Shown: one piece after another, positions 44,027 to 58,400 of the stretch
How the letters are laid out: every line of letters begins with the position of its first letter
How positions within the stretch are numbered: position 1 is the stretch's first letter
Assembly (NCBI GenBank): GCA_031265875.1
Contig: JAISCA010000004.1
Span: 70,031-134,030, forward strand
Direction of reading: 5' to 3'
Source of the DNA: Propionibacteriaceae bacterium
GTDB taxonomy: Bacteria; Actinomycetota; Actinomycetes; Propionibacteriales; Propionibacteriaceae
Length of the DNA: 64,000 bases
Made by a program: the position numbers and the translations under genes
Notes under the pieces: model-generated
What the model saw: the letters and a program-made list of their open reading frames with translations, nothing else
What the model was told of the DNA's origin: nothing
The model's database searches: none

Positions 44027-44045
44027 GATAATGAGACTCATTATC
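44027..44045. promoter_or_regulatory. Fur/Zur-type palindromic operator
   Basis: GATAATGAG-A-CTCATTATC is a perfect 9-bp inverted repeat with a one-base centre. It matches the classic Fur box (GATAATGATAATCATTATC) at 17 of 19 positions. Its place upstream of an AztD-like zinc chaperone suggests zinc- (Zur) or metal-dependent control of that gene. AT-rich sequence here stands out from the GC-rich flanks. Confidence 0.65.
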
Positions 44046-44669
44046 AATGAGCGCTTGGAGTCGTGTCCTCCTTCCGTCCTGCTCCACTCCTCCGTAACCA
44101 CTCGCCCTCACTCCCGAGCGCCGACCGGCGACCTACGACCACCGACACGCCCACAACAACGGTTCTAACCCACCGGTCGCGTGAACAACTCGGTCGGATG
44201 GCGTCTGCCCCGGTGGGTCGTGTGACCTCGTCACGGGTGGCTCCGCCCTCGCACCCCCAGACTCCGGACGCCCTACGGGCGACCGGATCTGAGACGTCTG
44301 CCGCAGCCCTGCGCTGGCGTGGGGCCGCGTCCTCCGGTCCGGCGGGACGCTTCAGTTCCCCGGTAGTCACCTCCCGGCAGTCCCATACGGCGGAACCATT
44401 ACCGGGGATCCAATCGCGTGAGCGTTCAGTTCATCACCCTCAGCGGTGGACGGGCATCGTGTCCGCTCGGGTGTCTCAACGCGACCGGAGGCTTAGGGCC
44501 GTTGCTTTCGGCGGGTCGGCGGTCGTAAGTCGTCGGGCGGCGCTCGGTGGGTGCAGCCGGGAGCTACGACCGGGCGCCGGCGATGGGGTGGGGCGATGGG
44601 GGCGACTACGAATTAGCCCGCCGACATACGACCGCCGACCCGCGTGATCGCCGACCCACCATGACGTGC

Positions 44670-44705
44670 AACCGGGGTGGAGTGCTCAGGCACCCCACCC
44701 CGGTT
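44670..44705. terminator. Hairpin in the rpoC-aztD gap
   Basis: AACCGGGGTGGAGTGC pairs with GCACCCCACCCCGGTT with one mismatch. It could end a transcript from either strand. Confidence 0.4.
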
Positions 44706-44944
44706 GTTCAAGGTTTCTGGTCCGTGTCAGACCATGTTGTGCTCCGACCGCTCACTGGCTAAGGCGAAGCTGATCGGTGGCTAACTTCGCAGCGACGAAC
44801 TACACGAGCAAGTTCGGGACGAGTCCGTTCCAACCCACTCGCCGCTACGGCGTTGGGAGGAAAACTACTGGAGTGTTAAAGGTCAGACAAGGCGAACGGG
44901 ATAACAGATCGGCATCGATTCACCAAACCATCCACAAGTTCGCC

Positions 44945-44979
44945 CCAGCCAGTCCGGACACAGGGGCCGGACGGGCTGG
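44945..44979 (-). terminator. Terminator after rpoC
   Basis: CCAGCCAGTCCGG pairs with CCGGACGGGCTGG with one mismatch, ten bases after the rpoC stop on the minus strand. No T tract follows. Confidence 0.55.
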
Positions 44980-44988
44980 GGAACTGGC

Positions 44989-48858
<3,870 letters not shown>

Positions 48859-48926
48859 GTTGATTCACTTTCTCCCAGATGGCAGGGGTGGCTTGGCGAT
48901 GGCTTCGCCAAAGGAGCTGACCGAAG

Positions 48927-52397
<3,471 letters not shown>

Positions 52398-52456
52398 GGT
52401 GTGGTCCTTCCAGAACTCGCCAGACAAGTCGCAGGTCACCCACCCTTATCATCAGA

Positions 52457-52486
52457 TCATAGGCACGACGACACAGCACAGGGCAA
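52457..52486 (-). promoter_or_regulatory. Internal promoter for rpoB-rpoC
   Basis: TTGCCC (52481-52486) and TATGAT (52457-52462) are 18 bases apart on the minus strand, giving a start near 52450 and about 53 bases of leader to TTG 52397. TATGAT is close to the consensus. Confidence 0.6.
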
Positions 52487-52667
52487 AGCACAAAGGTATC
52501 GCATATCGACGCACGACGCAAATGGACGGAATCAACCGACCTCAGACTGAACGACATTGCTCAGACTCCGCCAGAGTACACGCTGAGCGCCAGAACGCAA
52601 GCATCTGATCGCTCCGCTGGACCGTCTCGTCCGGGCTGGGCGCGTCAAGGCAGCGCCTGGAACGCCA

Positions 52668-52701
52668 CACGGCCGACCCCCGCTGGGGGGGGTCGGCCGT
52701 G
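52668..52701 (-). terminator. Strong hairpin between rplL and rpoB (terminator or attenuator)
   Basis: CACGGCCGACCCCC and GGGGGTCGGCCGTG form a perfect 14-bp stem 41 bases after the rplL stop. Position and role recall the rplL-rpoBC attenuator of E. coli, which lets only part of the transcripts continue into rpoBC. A separate rpoB promoter follows. Confidence 0.65.
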
Positions 52702-52741
52702 CTCAGACGATGGCCGACCGGACGGCCGGCGCTGGCCCGGA

Positions 52742-53137
52742 TTACTTCAGGCTGACAGTGGCGCCAGCGGCCTCGAGCTGCTCCTTGGCCTTGTTGGCGG
52801 CCTCCTTGTTGAGCTTCTCCAGCACCACCTTGGGGGCTCCCTCGACCAGATCCTTGGCTTCCTTCAGGCCCAGGCTGGGGCTGGTGAGCGCGCGGACCTC
52901 CTTGATGACCTGGATCTTCTTGTCGCCGGCGGACTCCAAGACGACGTCGAACTCGTCCTGCTCCTCGACCGCCTCGGCCGCCGGAGCGGCGGCGGCCGGA
53001 CCAGCGGCCACAGCCACCGGAGCGGCGGCGCTGACGCCGAAAGTGTCCTCGAAGAGCTTGACGAACTCTGACAGCTCGATCAGGGTCATCTCCTTGAAAG
53101 CTTCCAGCAGTTCCTCATTGCTGAGCTTGTTCGCCAT
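52742..53137 (-). CDS. rplL: 50S ribosomal protein L7/L12
   Basis: L7/L12 forms the ribosomal stalk that recruits GTPase factors. The 131-residue protein has the N-terminal dimerisation helix ([31 protein letters not shown]), an Ala/Pro-rich hinge, and the C-terminal [22 protein letters not shown]...[40 protein letters not shown] fold. It follows rplJ after 26 bases. Confidence 0.97.
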   Translation of the reverse strand: MANKLSNEELLEAFKEMTLIELSEFVKLFEDTFGVSAAAPVAVAAGPAAAAPAAEAVEEQDEFDVVLESAGDKKIQVIKEVRALTSPSLGLKEAKDLVEGAPKVVLEKLNKEAANKAKEQLEAAGATVSLK

Positions 53138-53163
53138 GATGGGGCGTCCTTCCTTATTCAGTC

Positions 53164-53844
53164 TTACTCAGTCGCAGCGTCGGCCGCGTCGGTGGGATCG
53201 GTCGCAGCGTCCGCTGCGGCGTCGGCCGGCTCAGACGGGGCTGGGCTGGTCTCTAAGGCGGCCTCGGCCGCCGGATCAGCCGCCGCGACGGTGGCTGAGT
53301 CAGTGGTATCGCCCTGCGCCAGGGCGGGGTCGTCGGCTCTGGTCTCGGCCAGGGCGCCGAAAGCGCGGGCGGCCTGATTGAGCGGGGCCGCGAACAGGCT
53401 GACCGCTTGCGACAGGCTGGCCATGAGCGCGCCGGCCAGCTTGGACAGCAGAACCTCGCGCGACTCCAGGTCGGCTAGCTTCTTGACGGTCTCGGCGTCC
53501 AGCACCCGGCCGTCCATATAACCGGCCTTGAGCACCAAGGCCGGATGATCCTTCGCGAAGTCACGCAGACCCTTAGCCACCGTCGCGATGTCGCCGGTGA
53601 TGAAAGCGATCGCGGTCGGCCCGGAGAGGTAGTCCGCCAAGCCGTCGATGCCGGCCTGGCGAGCCGCGATCTGGGTCAGAGTGTTCTTCGCGATGGCGTA
53701 GGTGGCGTCATCGCCCAGGGACCGGCGCAATTGCTTGAGGTCCTTGACCGACAGCCCGCGGTACTCGGTCAGCACGGTGGCGGCTGAGTCTGAGAGCTTC
53801 GTCGTCAGTTCCGCGACCGTAGCGGCCTTGTCCGGCCTCGCCAT
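53164..53844 (-). CDS. rplJ: 50S ribosomal protein L10
   Basis: L10 anchors the L7/L12 stalk. The core (residues 1-170) matches the family: [62 protein letters not shown] and the C-terminal helix binding L12. The last 55 residues are a low-complexity Ala/Asp/Glu/Thr tail (from about 172), so the protein is 226 residues instead of the usual 165-180. The tail is probably disordered. GGAAGGAGA precedes the ATG. Its own leader and promoter lie upstream. Confidence 0.95.
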   Translation of the reverse strand: MARPDKAATVAELTTKLSDSAATVLTEYRGLSVKDLKQLRRSLGDDATYAIAKNTLTQIAARQAGIDGLADYLSGPTAIAFITGDIATVAKGLRDFAKDHPALVLKAGYMDGRVLDAETVKKLADLESREVLLSKLAGALMASLSQAVSLFAAPLNQAARAFGALAETRADDPALAQGDTTDSATVAAADPAAEAALETSPAPSEPADAAADAATDPTDAADAATE

Positions 53845-53887
53845 GAGGTCTCCTTCCGCAGTGATCCCCCGTCAGGAGGATCGAAAT

Positions 53888-53986
53888 GAGGCGCCTGGGA
53901 CCGCTCGTCCGTCCGCTCCCAGACGACGAAAATGCCCCGGTCGCGCTAGACGACACGGGGCACACACGATGCTCTCAGGCGCCTGC
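53888..53986 (-). promoter_or_regulatory. Candidate L10 leader (autoregulatory mRNA element)
   Basis: Upstream of rplJ on the minus strand AGGCGCCTGAG (around 53977-53985) can pair with CCAGGCGCCTC (53888-53897), enclosing a second stem TGCCCCG/CGGGGCA (53956-53962 with 53933-53939). Long stems like this upstream of rplJ are the L10 leader, to which L10(L12)4 binds to repress translation. The call rests on position and pairing only. Confidence 0.5.
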
Positions 53987-54039
53987 GCGGGTCATCCAGG
54001 GATCCTTCGGCGTCCGGCACGAACCGGACCGCGACCAGC

Positions 54040-54068
54040 GGTCTTGGGCAGCGCAGACATTACGTCAA
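54040..54068 (-). promoter_or_regulatory. Promoter of rplJ-rplL
   Basis: TTGACG (54063-54068), 17 bases, AAGACC (54040-54045) on the minus strand, nearly the same as the tuf promoter. The leader to ATG 53844 would be about 190 bases and includes the L10 leader. The minus 35 box overlaps the end of the PIN-domain remnant. Confidence 0.6.
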
Positions 54069-54250
54069 AGCTGGCCCCGGAGCAAGTCGGGGGCCAGCGG
54101 CAGGACGACGAGGTGGGCCGCCGTCGCCCGCCGGGCCACGGCCAGGCCGATCCGTCGGTCGAGCGTGACGAGACAACCGTCGTGAGCCACGGCTAAGGCC
54201 AGTAGGTAGGCGTCCGTGACTTGGTTGGGGCCGATTTCACCGGCGCCGAG
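54065..54250 (-). pseudogene. PIN-domain (VapC-like) toxin remnant
   Basis: The last 60 residues of this frame (GPNQVTDAYLLALAVAHDGCLVTLDRRIGLAVARRATAAHLVVLP) match the C-terminal third of VapC-type PIN nucleases: the conserved TDAYLLALA with the Asp and TLDRR with the second Asp. Upstream the sequence loses all similarity, and there is no antitoxin gene. The N-terminal two thirds are gone, so this is a deletion relic adjacent to the ribosomal operon. Confidence 0.65.
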
Positions 54251-54280
54251 CGGGGAGTCACGTCCGGGGCACAAAGCAGT

Positions 54281-54307
54281 GGGGGCGACGCCGTGGGCGT
54301 CGCCCCC
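54281..54307 (-). terminator. Terminator after the WXG100 gene at 54333
   Basis: GGGGGCGACGCC and GGCGTCGCCCCC form a perfect 12-bp stem with a three-base loop, 26 bases after the stop, followed on the minus strand by CACTGCTTTG. Confidence 0.65.
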
Positions 54308-54332
54308 CCGGTTGGGCGGGCAGAAGTGCGGA

Positions 54333-54608
54333 TCAGGCAGAGGTGCTCTGCTGGGCGCTGGCCTCAGCCTTGAGCGTGGTGGCCACGCCACGGAGGGCCT
54401 CGGCGGCGGCCTTGAGGGACTTGTAATGGGACGGCCAGGTGGTGCCGACGAAGCGCTTGGAGTCGGGGCCCTGCCAGTTGGTGGCGATGGAGCCGGTGAC
54501 GAGCTTATTGGCCGAGTCAGCGGTGGTCTGGATGGTCGTCGCGTAAGTTTCAAGCTTCTTGGCGTCTGAGCGGACTTGCTCGATGTTCATGCCATGAGTG
54601 ATAGCCAT
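54333..54608 (-). CDS. WXG100 protein (type VII secretion substrate, Esx-like), copy 1
   Basis: The 91-residue protein has the WXG100 signature NWQGPDS at residues 44-50 between two long amphipathic helices (QVRSDAKKLETYATTIQTTADSANKLVTG and FVGTTWPSHYKSLKAAAEALRGVATTLKAEA). Proteins of this family form helical-hairpin dimers and are secreted by type VII systems. The typical C-terminal YxxxD/E export motif is not seen here. AAGGAGA precedes ATG 54608. It is transcribed alone: it has its own promoter (54672-54715) and terminator (54281-54307). Confidence 0.9.
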   Translation of the reverse strand: MAITHGMNIEQVRSDAKKLETYATTIQTTADSANKLVTGSIATNWQGPDSKRFVGTTWPSHYKSLKAAAEALRGVATTLKAEASAQQSTSA

Positions 54609-54671
54609 GGTGTCTCTCCTTTGAAGTGTTTACTTTTCTGGGGGGACCCCTTCGGCGTCCCGACATCTAGA

Positions 54672-54715
54672 ACATTAGAGGGCCCTTTGACAACTGTCGA
54701 TGGGGAGAACTCCCC
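54672..54715 (-). promoter_or_regulatory. Promoter and palindromic operator of WXG100 copy 1
   Basis: The 14-bp palindrome GGGGAGAACTCCCC (54702-54715) is followed on the minus strand by ATCGAC and, 18 bases later, by TAATGT (54672-54677). The same element with one base difference occurs before the other WXG100 gene. The operator begins 88 bases upstream of the ATG in both. The palindrome lies where an activator just upstream of the minus 35 region would bind. Confidence 0.6.
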
Positions 54716-54821
54716 ACTGATCTGAGCCGGATCTAGAGCCGGCCCAGGGGCTGTCGGAGGGTAGTCGAGGGGTGGTCGGAGGAGGCCTCGGACGGCGGGT
54801 GAGAGCCCGGTACACAGCGGT

Positions 54822-54858
54822 CGGCCCGGCTGGAGGTGTGCTATCCCCAGCCGGGCCG
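54822..54858 (-). terminator. Terminator after the WXG100 gene at 54880
   Basis: CGGCCCGGCTGG and CCAGCCGGGCCG form a perfect 12-bp stem 21 bases after the stop. No T run. Confidence 0.55.
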
Positions 54859-54879
54859 CTCGTCCCGAGATCGATCGGT

Positions 54880-55149
54880 CTACTTGCTCATACGACGCTG
54901 TTCGGCCGCCTCCGACATGGCCGTGTTGGCCAAACGCTCGAGGGCGGTCTTGATGGCTTGCAAACTGCGCTTATGGGTGCCGTTCCAACCGTCCACGAAG
55001 CGACGCTTGTCGGCCCCCTGCCAGTTGGCGTCGGCTTTGGCCACCGAAGACGAGATGCGATTGATGAGGCTGCTGATATTGCTGGCCTCGGTTCTGATCT
55101 GACGTCCGATCCGCTCCACCGCGGCCGGATCCATGCCGCTGACGCCCAT
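54880..55149 (-). CDS. WXG100 protein (type VII secretion substrate, Esx-like), copy 2
   Basis: The 89-residue protein has NWQGADK at residues 42-48 between helices DPAAVERIGRQIRTEASNISSLINRISSSVAKA and FVDGWNGTHKRSLQAIKTALERLANTAMSEAAEQRR. Sequence identity to copy 1 is modest and the tails differ, so the two may form a heterodimer, as EsxA and EsxB do, or act separately. AAAGGAGG precedes ATG 55149. As with copy 1 it has its own promoter and terminator, and it lies 265 bases downstream of the secretion ATPase gene. Confidence 0.9.
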   Translation of the reverse strand: MGVSGMDPAAVERIGRQIRTEASNISSLINRISSSVAKADANWQGADKRRFVDGWNGTHKRSLQAIKTALERLANTAMSEAAEQRRMSK

Positions 55150-55212
55150 GGCCGCCTCCTTTCGCCTGTCTAGCCACGGCTCGCTACGAGCCTGGTCTAG
55201 CCGTCTGGCACG

Positions 55213-55256
55213 ACGCTACCGACCCGGCCGGACCACGTCGATGGGGAGCACTCCCC
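55213..55256 (-). promoter_or_regulatory. Promoter and palindromic operator of WXG100 copy 2
   Basis: GTCGATGGGGAGCACTCCCC (55237-55256) is identical at 19 of 20 bases to 54696-54715. The minus 10 candidate TAGCGT (55213-55218) is again 18 bases from the operator edge, and the operator again begins 88 bases upstream of the ATG. Confidence 0.6.
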
Positions 55257-55414
55257 CGCCTCGGGCCACGATTACCCGAAACGGTCACGCGATCGAGCAC
55301 ATACGACCCCGACACGCCGGGAGGAGCGGTCGCAACTGCTCAATCGGCGACGGGGTAACACTGGGGTAGCACTGACAGAGCAGTCACGACCAGTTTCGCT
55401 CCGGGCCGGACCGC

Positions 55415-58400
55415 TCAGACGGCGCCGTCGGGTAGGGCGACTTGGACGATCCGGGTGCGGCCGCGCTCGGCGTAGACGCCCCGACCCTCGGGGAAGTCGA
55501 TGGCCCTGGCCCGGGGATAGACGGCTTGGACCAGTTCGGGGTTGTCGCTGTCGAATTGCAGCAGCATGGCCCGGCGGCCGGACTTGAAGACGCTCATCAG
55601 CGAGTAAGCCTGGCCCAGCGCGGCCGGCTCGCCCGAGGCCAGGACGAAGTGCCCGCCCCGGGCCGCCGCCTGGAACAGATTGTCCAGGGCGAACTCGGCG
55701 TCGGAACCGGCGAAATCGGGCATCCCCTCGATCAGGATGGCCACCCTGGGGTCGTCCGGGGCGCGGGACTGGATCTCCTCTTGCAGAGCGATCAATGGCT
55801 CGGCCGCGTCGAGCGAGCCGATCGTGACGGAGGTCAGGCCGGGCACTTGGGACAGGTGGGTGGGACGGTCGGAGAAGACGTGGATCTGGTCGATCTCGGG
55901 GCAGGCCTGGAGGCCGGCCACGATGGTCGTCAGGGCGGTCGAGATACCACTGCCCGGCGGTCCGGCCAAGACGAAGGGACCGGCCACCGACACCTGGACG
56001 GTCTCGAAGTCGGCCGACTCCATGCCCAAGACGAAGCAGCCCGGGTCGGCCTGGAGGCTGGACAGCGGCACCTCCTCCGGCAGGCGCCGGATCGGCGGGG
56101 CTTGGCCGACGCCGCTGCGGGCCATGGCCTGGGCGTAGAGAGCGATGTTGGTGGCCTGGGCCTGGGCTCCGGTGGGGGGGATGAAGTGGTGCGGCGGATC
56201 GCCAGCGCCTTTATGGGCCAACTTGGCCCGCTCGTCCGCCAATTGGGCGGTCCGCTCCTTGACCGGGTCGCCGCCCAAGACGCCGACCTGGGTCTCCAGG
56301 CCGTTGACGATACAACGCCCAGGCGGACTGACCGCTGTCAAGATGTCCTTGCTGACACCCAGGGAGGGGTAGTCGTCGGCCGTCGACATCCGCATCACGA
56401 CACGCTGCTGGATGGCGGCGTCGAGGGCCGGTGGGACGCCGTTGACCTGGTCGCAGGTCAGGGCCACATGGACGCCGGTGGGCCGGCCGTCGGCCGCGAT
56501 GGACAAGAACAGGTCCCAGAAGCGGAACTTGTCGCTGGCGTCGTAGGCCTGGCGGAAGGCGGTCAAGCCGTCCAACAGCACCAAGATACGCGGCTCCTGC
56601 GGCTGTCCGGCCAGAGCCCGGTACTCCTTGATGGTGGCGGCGTTGGCCTCGGAGTAGCGCACGGCCCGCTCGTCGATGGTGTCCCGCAGCCAGCGCAGCA
56701 GCCGCTCGACCCGCTCGGAGTCGGCCGCCGGCACGACGCTGCCGACGTGGGGCAGCTCCTCCAGCATGGCCAGGCCGCGGGAGGAGAAGTCGAGCCCGTA
56801 GACGTGGCAGGGCCCGCCGTGATACGTCAGGCCGGCCGCCACCGCCAGGGCCCGCAGCAGGGTCGACTTGCCCGAGCCGCCGGCCCCGTAGATGGCCAGG
56901 TTGCCGACCTGGTCGGGCCAGTACGAGACTGGCGGTTGGGTCTGGCGGTCGGGGTCGTCCGAGACGCCGAAGACCAGCTGCTCGTCCGTCCGCGGCGAGG
57001 CCACCTGGTCGGGGTCGGCCAGGTTGTAGTAGGTCCTGAGATCGGGCAGCCAGGGCTTGCGCGGGAGGGGCAGCTCGGCCGTGGCGTGGGCCTGCTGGAT
57101 GGTGCGCACGATGCGCTTGAGGTCGGACTCCCCCTCGGCCCGGGGCTTGGGCTCGTCCGAGGCCGGCAGCTCCCAGACCTGGCCGGCCCCGAAGCCCAAG
57201 GCCTCGACCTTGATGTCGGGCGGCGGGGCCTCGTCGCCGGTGTGGCCGCCGACGTAGGCGGTCTGGAAGGTGACCAAGCGGCCCGGCCCGGTCTTGGACA
57301 TGGCCCGGCCGGGCACGTCCTGGTCGAAGTAGGCCGCCTGGGGCGAGCCCAGGACGTCGTTGGAGTCGTCGATGTCGGCCACCCGCAGGGCCACCCGCAA
57401 GTTGGTGTTGGCACGCAGATTGTCCCGGATGACGCCGGCCGGCCGCTGCGTGGCCAGGATCAGGTGCAAGCCCAGGGAGCGGCCGCGCTGGGCCACGTTG
57501 ACCACCCCGTCGACGAACTCGGGCACCTCTTGGACCAGGGCGGCGAACTCGTCCACGATGATGATCAAGGTGGGCGGGGCGTCGACCGGGCTGGACTTCT
57601 CCAGGGCCACCAAGTCCTTGGCCTTCTTCGACCCCAGCAGGTGCTCACGGTAGGTCAGCTCGGCCGACAACGAAGCCAAGGCCCGGTTGACACCGGCGGC
57701 GTTGAGGTCTGTCACCATGCCGACGGTGTGGGGCAGTTCGGAGCACTCGGCGAAGGCCGAGCCGCCCTTGTAGTCGACCAGCAAGAAATTGAGCCGCTGG
57801 GCCGAGTGGTTGGTGGCCATGGCCAAGACCCAGGTCTGCAACAGCTCGGACTTGCCCGAGCCGGTGGTGCCGCCGACCAGGGCGTGGGGGCCGTCGCTGC
57901 GCAGATCGATGCTGTGCAAGCCGACGGCGGACTGGCCGATGGCGGCCCTCAGAGTGGCGGCCTTGCGCGGCGGCGGCGAGGGCGCGTACGGACCGGTCAC
58001 GAGCGACTGGTTGGCGTTCCAACGCTCGATGATGGCGTGCGGCTGGCTCAGGACCTCGGGGCCGACGATGCCGACGTAACTGGTCATCCGGGGCACGTCG
58101 GTGGCGTCGTCGGAACGAGCCGTCAAATCCACCACCGGGGCCAGCCGACGGGCCCAACTGGCCGGGTCGCCCTCGAAGCGGTCCAAGTCCACCGGGGTCA
58201 CCAGGTCGCCCTCGTGGAGGTAGCCGACCTCGCCGCGCTCGAGGCCGTGGACGTCGACGTAGACCCGGCAGGAGGCTGGCAACTGGGTCAGGTCGGGGGC
58301 GACCCAGAGCACGTAGACGCCCTGGCGCCAGCCCTGTTCGACCAGTTCGGTCAGACGGCCGAACTCGACCGGGGCGTCCGACTCCACCACCGCCAGCACC

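Larger units (their letters stand above)
43909..44988. other. 1.08-kb region with no recognisable gene
   Basis: Between the AztD-like gene and rpoC no reading frame resembles a protein. Open frames on both strands around 44063-44647 are Arg/Ser/Pro-rich with typical high-GC shadow composition. The region holds a Fur/Zur-like palindrome at the left, repeated TACGAC and GCCGAC elements around 44120-44650, a hairpin at 44670-44705 and the rpoC terminator at 44945-44979. Confidence 0.5.
52398..52741. other. rplL-rpoB intergenic region, 344 bases
   Basis: It holds the rpoB promoter (52457-52486) and an attenuator-like hairpin (52668-52701) on the minus strand. No gene is supported. Confidence 0.6.

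Noticed and set aside
44063..44647. A 194-residue plus-strand ORF in the rpoC-aztD gap
   Set aside because: Arg/Ser/Pro-rich with no ribosome binding site and no family resemblance; a typical random high-GC frame. I kept the region as unexplained instead.
44670..44705. Part of an RNase P, tmRNA or SRP RNA gene in the rpoC-aztD gap
   Set aside because: I looked for their conserved sequence signatures on both strands and found none; the hairpin alone is insufficient.
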